Shown: positions 1 to 6,953 of the stretch, in pieces
Numbering within the stretch: the stretch's first letter is position 1
Layout of the letters: each line of letters starts with the position of its first letter
Assembly (NCBI GenBank): GCA_041678645.1
Contig: JBAYNT010000008.1
Location: forward strand, 1-18,223
Reading direction: 5' to 3'
DNA from: WOZL01 sp041678645
GTDB taxonomy: Bacteria > Patescibacteriota > Dojkabacteria > SC72
Length of the DNA stretch: 18,223 nt
Notes under the pieces: generated by a model
What the model saw: the letters and a program-made list of their open reading frames with translations, nothing else
The model's database searches: none
Told to the model about the DNA's origin: nothing
Program-made: the position numbers and the translations under genes

Positions 1-35
1 ACATTCTTAGAACATATTGTTATAGCCAAAAACGG

Positions 36-65
36 TTGGAAAAGTATAGATATATAGTGTATAAT
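36..65 (+). promoter_or_regulatory. Probable sigma70-type promoter for rpsB-tsf
   Basis: TTGGAA at 36-41 and a perfect TATAAT at 60-65 are separated by 18 bases. Transcription would start near 72, leaving a leader of about 90 bases before rpsB. The leader contains a small inverted repeat (TTCCT-TGT-AGGAA near 110-120), too weak to call a regulatory structure. The promoter is inferred from sequence match only. Confidence 0.6.
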
Positions 66-146
66 TCAACGTTTAATTAATATATCTCACATATCTTTCA
101 TTTTTCCTTGTAGGAATTAACTACTAGAAAGATAGGTGTTTAAAGG

Positions 147-154
147 AAAAGGAG
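147..154 (+). promoter_or_regulatory. Shine-Dalgarno of rpsB
   Basis: AAAAGGAG lies 7 bases before the ATG at 162. It is one of only two or three convincing Shine-Dalgarno sequences in the window, which makes its presence on a ribosomal protein gene notable. Confidence 0.75.
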
Positions 155-161
155 TAAAAAT

Positions 162-1298
162 ATGCCAGACAAAAAGTCTACAGTCTCAGAGGACACCAAG
201 ACTGAAAATAAGGGTGTTCAAATACCAGAATTAATAGAATTTCTTAAGGCAGGTGCACACTTTGGCCACAAAACCAGTGCATGGAACCCTAAGATGAAGA
301 AGTACATCTACGAAGCAAGAAACGGTGTACATATTATTGATTTAGTTAAATCAAGATCATTGCTTGAAAATGCCCTGCGAGCTATAGAGAAAGCTTCCAA
401 CGAAGGCTATATCCTGTTCGTAGGTACTAAAGGGCAAGCTGCTACAATAGTACAAAACAAAGCACAAGAAGTTGGAGCCTTCTATATCAACCAACGATGG
501 CCAGGTGGACTATTTACCAATTTTGATGTTGTAAAGAGGAGTGTTAACAACCTACTAAAGATAGAAGAGCAACTCGCAAGAGGTGATGAGAAACTCGTTA
601 AAAGAGAAATCCTAACGATTGAACACGATGCAAACAGATTGAATAGAATGTATGAAGGTATTAAATTCATGGATAAGCTCCCAACTTTAATAATTGTAAT
701 AGACAGTAAGGTAGAAGAGATTGCAATTAAAGAAGCGAGAATCGCAAATGTGCCAATAGTTGGTTTAATTGATACCAATTGTGATCCTGAGCTAGTTGAT
801 TACCCTGTCCCATCAAATGATGACTCTCTAAAAAGCATCTCCCTTTATGTTGATCTTTTTGGGAAAGCAGTTAACAAAGGTAAGAAATCTGAAGGTTTAA
901 TTGCCCTAAGAAAGAATCACAAAGCAAATCTTGAGAGACTAAAGGCAGAGTATCTAGCAGAAGAGGAAAGAACGGCAAGGATGGAAGAGCAAGAGAGATT
1001 AAGAATGAAAGCTATGAGAGAGGGTGCTGAGATTAAAACAGGCGGTACAGGAGTTGTAAGGGTTGTGAAAAAAGAGAAGGATATAGAGGAAGATATCAAG
1101 GCAGCTGAGGCTGTTAAGGCCCAAAAAGATGCTACAGGTATTGAAGAGTTGAAACTTAGCACAAGAACAGAGAATGCCTTAAAAGAGGCGGGCATTAAGA
1201 ATTTAGAGGGGCTCAGTGGGAAGAAGAAAGAGGAGCTAATGGAAATTAAAGGGGTTGGTGAGAAATCAGCCGAAGAGATATTGGAGGCTATTAAATAA
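162..1298 (+). CDS. rpsB: Ribosomal protein uS2 with C-terminal coiled coil and RpoA-CTD-like domain
   Basis: This is small-subunit protein uS2. The core runs from about residue 20 to 240 and includes the family signatures GAHFGHKTSAWNPKM (31-45), QRWPGGLFTN (111-120) and the segment NVPIVGLIDTNCDP. The protein is 378 residues long, against about 240 in E. coli. The extra part has a charged helical linker (about 245-325) and a compact domain (about 325-378). That domain reads IEELKLSTRTENALKEAG early and KGVGEKSAEEI late, and it closely resembles the RNA polymerase alpha C-terminal domain. Residues R335, N338, G366, K368, S369 and E372 align with E. coli alpha R265, N268, G296, K298, S299 and E302, the DNA-contacting set. 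The start is supported by the Shine-Dalgarno 7 bases upstream. tsf follows after 19 bases, the usual order. The S2 identity is secure. The fused domain's function is unknown; DNA or RNA binding is an inference, and a generic helix-hairpin-helix fold is the alternative. Confidence 0.97.
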   Translation: MPDKKSTVSEDTKTENKGVQIPELIEFLKAGAHFGHKTSAWNPKMKKYIYEARNGVHIIDLVKSRSLLENALRAIEKASNEGYILFVGTKGQAATIVQNKAQEVGAFYINQRWPGGLFTNFDVVKRSVNNLLKIEEQLARGDEKLVKREILTIEHDANRLNRMYEGIKFMDKLPTLIIVIDSKVEEIAIKEARIANVPIVGLIDTNCDPELVDYPVPSNDDSLKSISLYVDLFGKAVNKGKKSEGLIALRKNHKANLERLKAEYLAEEERTARMEEQERLRMKAMREGAEIKTGGTGVVRVVKKEKDIEEDIKAAEAVKAQKDATGIEELKLSTRTENALKEAGIKNLEGLSGKKKEELMEIKGVGEKSAEEILEAIK

Positions 1299-1317
1299 CT
1301 TAAAAGCAAATATATCA

Positions 1318-2028
1318 ATGAGTGTTACAGTAGAAGATATTAAAAAGTTAAGAGCAAAAACCTCTGCAGGCATGGGGCTTTGCAAAGAGGCATTGGAAAA
1401 ATCAGATGGGGATATGGAAAAAGCTGTAGAGTATATTAATAAAAGAAGTGATGTAATAGGAAGATTACATAATCTTACAGGTGCTAAAATTGGACTTTGT
1501 AAGCTTGCTTTCGAGGAAACAGGAAAGGATTTTGAAAAAGCAGTAGAATTGATTAAGGAAAAAGGTTGGGATGAGCCAATAGAGTCTGAGTGTGAAATTG
1601 GCAATGGGGTTATAGATGCCTACCTCCATGGCACAGATCAGAAACTAGCATCTTTGGTTGAGGTCAAATGTCAAACAGATTTTGTAGCGAAGAATCAAGA
1701 GTTTAAAGAATTTGTTCATGAGCTATCTTTGCAGGTTGCTGCAATGAAACCTAAGTATATATCAAAGGATAACATTCCCGAGAATGAGCAAAAGGAATTA
1801 GAAGACATGTTTACTAAAGAGACAAAAGCAGAAGGTAAACCGGAAAATATGTTCCCAAAGATTGTAGAGGGGAAATTAAACAATTACTATCAAGAGAACT
1901 GTTTGTTAGAGCAGAAATGGTTTAAGGATGAATCTAAGACCATGAGGAATCTAGTAGACGAAACCCAAACTAAATTAGGGGAGCCATTAGAGGTTCGAAG
2001 AATTCTATATTGGGAATTTGGGAAGTAG
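1318..2028 (+). CDS. tsf: Elongation factor Ts with tandem UBA-like domains
   Basis: EF-Ts is the guanine nucleotide exchange factor for EF-Tu. The diagnostic TDFVAKN motif is at residues 120-126, and the dimerisation-type core follows to residue 236. I start the gene at ATG 1318, not at an in-frame ATG at 1255 inside rpsB, because the family begins close to the helix of VEDIKKLRAKTSAGM and the longer form would add 21 unrelated residues. The N-terminus is odd. The normal single UBA domain (about 3-45, TSAGMGLCKEAL and DMEKAVEYI) is followed by a second, clearly related copy (about 46-86, TGAKIGLCKLAF and DFEKAVELI). No Shine-Dalgarno is visible, and the gene lies 19 bases after rpsB, so it is probably cotranscribed. 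The pyrH gene that often follows is absent. Confidence 0.96.
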   Translation: MSVTVEDIKKLRAKTSAGMGLCKEALEKSDGDMEKAVEYINKRSDVIGRLHNLTGAKIGLCKLAFEETGKDFEKAVELIKEKGWDEPIESECEIGNGVIDAYLHGTDQKLASLVEVKCQTDFVAKNQEFKEFVHELSLQVAAMKPKYISKDNIPENEQKELEDMFTKETKAEGKPENMFPKIVEGKLNNYYQENCLLEQKWFKDESKTMRNLVDETQTKLGEPLEVRRILYWEFGK

Positions 2029-2116
2029 GATCCTTAACTTCAAAGCTTTGTACCTAGCAAAATATCATTGCCTCTGAAGGTGTTAGACACTTACTAAAGT
2101 TTTAGGTAGAATCTAA

Positions 2117-2122
2117 TATAAT
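2117..2122 (+). promoter_or_regulatory. Possible -10 element upstream of frr
   Basis: A perfect TATAAT lies 20 bases before the frr ATG in the 114-base tsf-frr gap. There is no good -35; the nearest, TTACTA at 2091-2096, is 20 bases away. An independent frr transcript with a short leader is plausible but not shown. Confidence 0.35.
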
Positions 2123-2142
2123 TTTAATCCCAAAATTAAAAT

Positions 2143-2688
2143 ATGGATACGGACAAATTTCAAAAAGATTTAGATAAATGCGTAGATGCTCTTCAAGAGG
2201 ATTTATCTTCGATAAGGACAGGTAGACCTACTCCAGAATTAGTAGAGGATATCCTTGTAGATGCTTACGGTACTCAAGGGACTATAAAAAGCTATGCAAA
2301 TATTACGGTTTCAGATGCTAAATCTATAGTTATATCTCCATGGGACAAATCCATAATAGGCAATGTGTCCAAGGCCCTGTCGGATTCAGATAAGAGTTTC
2401 TCTGCAGTGGTAGAAGGGGATCATGTACGAGTTATATTGCCAGATTTAACAGAGGAGAGAAGAAAAGAGTATGTGAAAATTATGAAAGATAGGGTAGAGG
2501 ATGCTAGAGTAGCTGTTCGAAATGTTAGACAGCAATACATGCAAGAGGTAGATAAGCTAGAGAATGAGGGGATGTCAGAAGATGATGCTAAGAGGTTAAG
2601 AGAGACTTTAGAGAAATTTGTTAAAGAGTATAATGAGATGATAGAGAGCATAAGAGATGAGAAGGAAAAGAGCCTCATGACAATCTAG
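2143..2688 (+). CDS. frr: Ribosome recycling factor
   Basis: RRF works with EF-G to split post-termination ribosomes into subunits. The 181-residue length is normal for the family (about 185). The N-terminal three-helix-bundle signature LSSIRTGRPTPELVEDILV is present with the conserved arginine and TGR. So are the domain II segment with ISPWDKSIIGNVSKAL and the C-terminal ILPDLTEERRKEYVKIMK motif. The gene sits 114 bases after tsf. pyrH, uppS and cdsA, often found around frr in other bacteria, are missing, and rseP follows after 24 bases. There is no Shine-Dalgarno, and the start is fixed by the family N-terminus. The identification is confident. Confidence 0.96.
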   Translation: MDTDKFQKDLDKCVDALQEDLSSIRTGRPTPELVEDILVDAYGTQGTIKSYANITVSDAKSIVISPWDKSIIGNVSKALSDSDKSFSAVVEGDHVRVILPDLTEERRKEYVKIMKDRVEDARVAVRNVRQQYMQEVDKLENEGMSEDDAKRLRETLEKFVKEYNEMIESIRDEKEKSLMTI

Positions 2689-2712
2689 TACCTAATCTTA
2701 AAATTCTAAAAT

Positions 2713-3858
2713 ATGAGCATCGTAACCACTATCCTTCTTGTCATTCTAGTCTTAGGAATCCTCATCTTTATCCATGAATTAGGGCATTACCTAGCAGCTA
2801 GGTTAGTGGGAGCTACTGTTTTTGAATTCGCATTAGGTTTTGGACCTAGGATACTTTCTAAGGAGTACAAGGGTACCGTTTACAGTATAAGATTGCTTCC
2901 TCTGGGTGGCTTTGTGAACATATTAGGAGATGGAGATCCAGGTAAGATTGATAAGAAACAACTCAAAAGGATAGATCCAAGCGGGAATTTGAAGAATAAA
3001 AGTAAGATAGCACAAATGTTTGTTATGTTAGCAGGCATTTTGATGAATATCTTGTTAGCCATCTTCTGTTACTTTTTAGTGTTGGGTTTTAGCGATTGGA
3101 AGATATCCATGTCATATGAATTTGAGGATTTTAAACCAATAGGAGCTAAGATAGTAAGAGTGAGAGAGACTGATGTGCCGTATAGGGTAATTGAGGATGG
3201 TCGTGCTGATCAGTCGGATATGCCCGATGAAGGCTATATTAAGGAGATAAATGGGAGTGTTGTTGAGTATGTTGAAGGTATAGCTGCATTAATAGAGGGT
3301 AACGATATTGTAAGTATTACCGCCTGTGATATGAAGGAAGCGTGTGGTGTCTATGAGGTGGAGGTAGCGGGTGATGGTAGGATTGGTATAGCAATTGGGA
3401 TTAACTATTTTGTATATATTGATTATTCGGATCATCGTGTGTTTAGTGGATTTTCTCATCTTATTAACAATTTTAGATTAATAGGGAGCGTTTTTACATC
3501 TTTATTTAAAGAGGCTAGGCAGACGGGTGATTATAGTACTCTTTCTCAGTCAGTTTCGGGTCCTGTTGGAATATTCTTTATAGTAGACTATTTTAAGGAT
3601 TTGGGTTTTGTCCCCTTCATATCCTTAATTGCGGATCTTTCTCTTTCTCTCGCCCTTATGAATATCCTTCCTATACCTGCTTTAGATGGTGGTAGGGTTT
3701 TAATAGTGGCGCTAGAGGGTATATTTGGTAAGGATATTAATCCTAAAGTGGAAGCTGCAATTATTAATGTTAGTTTTGGCCTATTAATGATTCTTGTAGT
3801 AGTTGTTATGATTAAGGACATTGTCAATATAGATGAGTTGAAAAGTCTGTTTGAATAA
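2713..3858 (+). CDS. rseP: RseP/YaeL-type site-2 membrane zinc metalloprotease
   Basis: This is an intramembrane protease of the M50B family, which in other bacteria cleaves anti-sigma factors and leftover signal peptides. The first membrane helix carries the zinc site HELGH (21-25). The family motif GFGPR is at 42-46, a further helix spans about 101-125, and the C-terminal helix pair carries the third zinc ligand in PIPALDGGR (320-328). The segment from about 140 to 225 occupies the PDZ position but is divergent; it contains IKEINGSVV, typical of the PDZ region in this family. The SGPVGI motif (282-287) is also conserved. Length (381) is normal for single-PDZ members. A TAAAAT at 2699-2704, 8 bases before the ATG, could drive a leaderless mRNA, but cotranscription with frr is equally possible. 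The substrate is unknown, and no anti-sigma factor gene is visible nearby. Confidence 0.93.
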   Translation: MSIVTTILLVILVLGILIFIHELGHYLAARLVGATVFEFALGFGPRILSKEYKGTVYSIRLLPLGGFVNILGDGDPGKIDKKQLKRIDPSGNLKNKSKIAQMFVMLAGILMNILLAIFCYFLVLGFSDWKISMSYEFEDFKPIGAKIVRVRETDVPYRVIEDGRADQSDMPDEGYIKEINGSVVEYVEGIAALIEGNDIVSITACDMKEACGVYEVEVAGDGRIGIAIGINYFVYIDYSDHRVFSGFSHLINNFRLIGSVFTSLFKEARQTGDYSTLSQSVSGPVGIFFIVDYFKDLGFVPFISLIADLSLSLALMNILPIPALDGGRVLIVALEGIFGKDINPKVEAAIINVSFGLLMILVVVVMIKDIVNIDELKSLFE

Positions 3859-3904
3859 TGTAGATTATTAGTAGATAGAATTATTTTACTGCTCGTCTTT
3901 AATA

Positions 3905-5269
3905 ATGGCTTTAGTTATTACAAAGAAAACAAGAACTATACTTTTCATTGTTTTAGGTGTTTTGGTAGTAGGTGGGGGTGGTTTTTTGTTTTGGAGAATT
4001 AATCAACAGGATACAGTAGCGCCTACGGATAGTGATGCAAGTGAAGAAAATTGTGTTTTAAAATGTACTGGTCCTTGTGGCCCGAGGACAATGGCAGGTG
4101 ATAACTGTCAAGAAGATGAAGCTGGAATTTGCTATTATCAGCCTTACGGTGATTCTAAAACAGGATGTTGTGAATATGAAAAAGTTTGTAATATTACTGC
4201 GTATCATATTACATATGCTGCAGGACCGAATGGATCTGTCACGAAGGCGGGAAAAAACAGTGTGGCTCCTGGAGGTAGTATTAGTTCGACTGCAACTCCT
4301 AGCGCAGGATACAAATTTGTGAAATGGAGTGATAATAAAACAACGGCAGCAAGGACAGATTCCAATATCCAAGCAGATGCAACATATACGGCCACCTTTG
4401 AAGTAGTACCAGTAGAGACCGTTACTCTTACATATACTGCAGGTGCAAATGGGAAGATAACAGGAACAACACCACAGATAATAAATAAAGGAGCAAGTGG
4501 TACCGCTGTCACAGCAACACCTAATACAGGGTATGCTTTTGAAAAATGGAGTGATAATAAAACAACAGCAAACAGAACCGATACCAATGTCCAAGCAAGT
4601 GCAACATATACGGCCACTTTTAAATCAACTTCTCCAACAGCACCTGTAAACTGTACTGGGTTTACACTGTCTTGTGGTTCAAACAATACAATAAATATAA
4701 ACTGGAATCTCGTTCCGGGGGCAACCCAATATATCGCTAGGATTAATAAAGAACCTAAGAGTGATTGGCTTAATAAGGAGGGCGGTGATGTATGGATCTC
4801 TTTTACAGACAATGTAAATAGTTATGTGATTGAGAATGCTCAATCTGGGGCAGTGTATGGAGTAAATGTTGTCGCATATAGTGGTCCAGATGGGGAAAAA
4901 GATTTCCATCCAAGTTGTAACTTGACTAGCTTAGGGCAGGTTTGGGATCCTCCAATGTATTCTGAGATTTCATGTCAAGGCACTACCCCTATTGTTGTTC
5001 CTCCTTCTGATGAAATTCCTCCTTCTTATGAAGTTCCTCCTTCTGGTGAAGTTCCTCAAACGGGTGTACTTGATACAGTCTTAGGAAGAGTATCTCTAGG
5101 AATATCATTTATCTTCTTGGGAGGTTTAGTAACGCAATATTCTGCAATTAACACTTTTTATAATGGTGTAGTTGAGAAGGCACAGTTTAGAGCAGATGTT
5201 AGAAAAGATGTCAGAAAAGAAAAGAGAGTTGCTAAGAGGAGAGATAAATTAGAAAGGAAATTCAAATAG
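3905..5269 (+). CDS. Surface protein with two InlB-type repeats, FnIII-like domain and PQTG membrane anchor
   Basis: Predicted exported protein, 454 residues, role unknown. A membrane helix (about 11-30) follows a basic start. Next come a cysteine-rich segment (eight Cys, 50-95) and two repeats of the divergent InlB B-repeat type (about 101-166 and 175-240, each with ITYAAG or LTYTAG, then GY.F.KWSDNKTTA and ATYTATF). A possible fibronectin III-like domain (about 247-345) follows, then three proline-rich PPSxE units. The C-terminus has PQTG (384-387), a second hydrophobic helix (about 394-411) and a lysine/arginine-rich tail of about 43 residues. PQTG plus helix plus basic tail resembles a sortase signal, but the tail is much longer than usual. 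The next gene overlaps by one base (TAGTG) and shares both the N-terminal helix and the C-terminal module. A role in adhesion or envelope display is inference. There is no Shine-Dalgarno. Confidence 0.85.
   Translation: MALVITKKTRTILFIVLGVLVVGGGGFLFWRINQQDTVAPTDSDASEENCVLKCTGPCGPRTMAGDNCQEDEAGICYYQPYGDSKTGCCEYEKVCNITAYHITYAAGPNGSVTKAGKNSVAPGGSISSTATPSAGYKFVKWSDNKTTAARTDSNIQADATYTATFEVVPVETVTLTYTAGANGKITGTTPQIINKGASGTAVTATPNTGYAFEKWSDNKTTANRTDTNVQASATYTATFKSTSPTAPVNCTGFTLSCGSNNTININWNLVPGATQYIARINKEPKSDWLNKEGGDVWISFTDNVNSYVIENAQSGAVYGVNVVAYSGPDGEKDFHPSCNLTSLGQVWDPPMYSEISCQGTTPIVVPPSDEIPPSYEVPPSGEVPQTGVLDTVLGRVSLGISFIFLGGLVTQYSAINTFYNGVVEKAQFRADVRKDVRKEKRVAKRRDKLERKFK
4205..4624 (+). repeat. 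Two tandem InlB-type repeats within the first surface gene
   Basis: Two copies with a period of 222 bases (74 codons). They keep blocks of identical DNA, for example 23 bases shared by 4322-4344 and 4544-4566, and a GCAACATATACGGCCAC block near the end of each. Identity at synonymous positions points to a fairly recent duplication or to gene conversion. Confidence 0.8.
4997..5056 (+). repeat. 18-bp tandem repeat encoding a proline-rich linker
   Basis: Three units of 18 bases (4997-5014, 5015-5032, 5033-5050) plus a partial fourth encode (V/I)PPS(D/Y/G)E. This forms an extended stalk just before the PQTG anchor. In-frame slippage could change the stalk length. Confidence 0.8.
5057..5097 (+). 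repeat. 41-bp exact duplicate shared by the two surface genes (copy 1)
   Basis: These 41 bases are identical to 6673-6713. They encode the start of the shared anchor, QTGVLDTVLGRVSL. Similarity continues downstream with scattered synonymous changes through the membrane helix. Confidence 0.85.
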
Positions 5270-6879
5270 TGGATATAAAGATTACAAAAAAGGGTAAAAT
5301 ACTGTTATTTATAATACTTGGTATTCTAGTTTTGGGTAGCGGGGGCTATCTCCTTTGGAGAGTTACACAGAAAGAGGGTGTAGCACCTGAGGATGGTGAG
5401 GCAGCAGATCCATGTGAAAGATATAGTACCATTATAAAGCCCGATTTCAATTACCCTGGTGGTACAGTTGGCCCATTTACAGAGAAAGGAGAAGTAGTAC
5501 TATTTTTTAAGAATCTCATGGGAGAAGGAAATAGGCCAATACTTACTTTACAAAAATTGCCTTCAGGTACTCCTGTCCAGATAACATTGTCAAATACTAC
5601 TGCGAGTACAGGAAGTATAAAAACAGGTATCAAGGTTGAAAAAGGTGAAAGCATTAAGTTGGTAACCTTAAACGATAATAATAACCAAGGTGAGGCTGCT
5701 GATGCAGAGTGTATAAAGGAAACTAATTCAAAGTATTACGCTCTAGGATGGATGATACCAAATGGTGGGAAGTGCGGTACAACATTACAAGGACCTCCAA
5801 CAGGGGGTGGATCTACGCCATATGTCCCTGTAGATGTCTCAGCAGATATAGCTTTTGCAAATTCACAAGGCAATCCAGTTTTGAGTAAACAATGCTGGGC
5901 TGATTGGATGGAATGGCCAGGAGATTATGATTTTAACGACTATTTCTTGCAAATTTCATACGTACCCGAAGTAGCACCGCCACCACCAACACCTGTGCCT
6001 TCGTGCGGAGATGGTACTCTAGATGCAGGTGAGCAGTGTGAACTAGGCAATCCAACAGGTACTCAATGTACGTGGGATAAGTGTAACAAGCAGACATGTG
6101 CCTGCATATCAGAACCACCCGAACCCTCCTGCGGAGACGGTAGCCTAAATCCAGGTGAGCAGTGCGAACTAGGTAATCCAACAGGTACTCAATGTACCTG
6201 GGACAAATGCAATCAGCAAACATGTCTCTGTATACCAGAACCTGATCCTAGAAATCCCGATTGGTCAATAGTAAAAAGTGCAACAACTGGATATGTTGTG
6301 ATAAATGGAAAAAACTATGGTAAAGCAGATTATACTGTAACAGTAACTAACGTAGGAGATGGGGAAGGAAGTATAGATAAGGTAGTAGACAAGCTAGACA
6401 GTAAAGTATTACAAGAATATGTTAAAGAGATATCAAATAGCGGGGTATACAGCTTGAACACAATTATTTGGGACTTACAGGGAGAAGATGAAGTCTTTAT
6501 TCCACAAGAAAACTTAAAACTTACCTATAGCATACAAATACCGCAAGAAGCCTTTGGTATATATCAGAATACAGTAACTGCATACCCAAGGGGGGGAGAG
6601 GACATCTCTGATGACGCTAGAGTAGAGTTCACATATGATGAAGAAATTCCAGAAAAACCACCAATAGTACCCCAAACGGGTGTACTTGATACAGTCTTAG
6701 GAAGAGTATCTCTTGGAGTTTCATTCATATTCTTAGGAGGTTTAGTTACCCAATATAGCAAGATAGACTATATCTTCAATTCAATGTCAGGAAGAACAGG
6801 GTTTAATGCTGAAATAAGGGAGCAGAGAAAAGCGAGTAAACGAAGAAAAAAGCTAGAAAGTAGCTTCAAAGATGACTAA
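5269..6879 (+). CDS. Surface protein with Cys-rich repeats, DUF11-like domain and PQTG membrane anchor
   Basis: A 536-residue exported paralogue of the preceding gene, role unknown. It starts at GTG 5269, whose G is also the last base of the upstream TAG. The homologous N-termini (KITKK plus a membrane helix, about 11-30, then VAP) support this start and suggest coupled translation. A beta-rich region (about 50-235) ends in an acidic WPGDYDFNDYF motif (216-226), resembling calcium-type GDYDFND motifs of secreted proteins. Two cysteine-rich repeats follow (245-280 and 287-322; CGDG, GEQCELG, CTWDKCN), of the type called Myxococcus Cys-rich repeats. A DUF11-like domain (about 329-456) resembles those of stalk and surface proteins. 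The end is VPQTG (468-471), a hydrophobic helix and a long basic tail, nearly identical to the neighbour up to TQYS. Envelope localisation is well supported; the function is not. Confidence 0.85.
   Translation: MDIKITKKGKILLFIILGILVLGSGGYLLWRVTQKEGVAPEDGEAADPCERYSTIIKPDFNYPGGTVGPFTEKGEVVLFFKNLMGEGNRPILTLQKLPSGTPVQITLSNTTASTGSIKTGIKVEKGESIKLVTLNDNNNQGEAADAECIKETNSKYYALGWMIPNGGKCGTTLQGPPTGGGSTPYVPVDVSADIAFANSQGNPVLSKQCWADWMEWPGDYDFNDYFLQISYVPEVAPPPPTPVPSCGDGTLDAGEQCELGNPTGTQCTWDKCNKQTCACISEPPEPSCGDGSLNPGEQCELGNPTGTQCTWDKCNQQTCLCIPEPDPRNPDWSIVKSATTGYVVINGKNYGKADYTVTVTNVGDGEGSIDKVVDKLDSKVLQEYVKEISNSGVYSLNTIIWDLQGEDEVFIPQENLKLTYSIQIPQEAFGIYQNTVTAYPRGGEDISDDARVEFTYDEEIPEKPPIVPQTGVLDTVLGRVSLGVSFIFLGGLVTQYSKIDYIFNSMSGRTGFNAEIREQRKASKRRKKLESSFKDD
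6001..6234 (+). repeat. Tandem 126-bp repeat encoding Cys-rich CGDG modules
   Basis: Two units with a 126-base (42-codon) period, at 6001-6108 and 6127-6234. Each encodes CGDG...GEQCELGNPTGTQCTWDKCN...C.C with six cysteines, probably paired as disulfides outside the cytoplasm. The DNA is highly similar, including a shared AATCCAACAGGTACTCAATG. Confidence 0.85.
6673..6713 (+). repeat. 41-bp exact duplicate shared by the two surface genes (copy 2)
   Basis: This is identical to 5057-5097 and encodes the same anchor start in the second surface gene. Confidence 0.85.
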
Positions 6880-6913
6880 AGGTGGGATAGAAGTAGTACA
6901 CTTTTTTAATCTA

Positions 6914-6922
6914 TGATATAAT
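6914..6922 (+). promoter_or_regulatory. Extended -10 promoter of rpsU operon
   Basis: TGATATAAT (TG-N-TATAAT) is an extended -10 element, which often compensates for a weak -35 such as TAGTAC at 6894-6899. It lies in the 74-base gap after the surface genes and would give a leader of about 25 bases holding the strong Shine-Dalgarno. It probably drives rpsU-yqeY-ybeY-pth. Confidence 0.6.
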
Positions 6923-6941
6923 CCAACCGTTCAATAATATT

Positions 6942-6949
6942 AAGGAGGT
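6942..6949 (+). promoter_or_regulatory. Near-perfect Shine-Dalgarno of rpsU
   Basis: AAGGAGGT is fully complementary to the usual 16S rRNA 3' end and lies 4 bases before the ATG at 6954. It is the strongest ribosome binding site in a window where most genes have none. In Bacteroidota, rpsU is known to carry an exceptional Shine-Dalgarno linked to autoregulation by bS21; a parallel here is an inference. Confidence 0.85.
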
Positions 6950-6953
6950 AAAA

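Noticed and set aside
1255..1317. Upstream in-frame ATG giving EF-Ts 21 extra residues
   Set aside because: It lies inside rpsB, the added residues do not look like EF-Ts, and ATG 1318 matches the family start.
2041..2050. Perfect palindrome CAAAGCTTTG after tsf
   Set aside because: It has no loop, no T run and no second copy; a 10-base palindrome is weak evidence for a terminator or operator.
4058..4812. Long antisense open frames opposite the first surface gene (178 and 202 codons)
   Set aside because: Their sequences are cysteine- or valine-rich translations of the repeats on the other strand, without domain signatures or ribosome binding sites; they are shadows of the repeat-rich coding strand.
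6891..6908. Possible terminator after the second surface gene (AAGT...ACTT followed by T run)
   Set aside because: The stem is only four weak pairs; the T run is better read as spacer in the rpsU promoter region.
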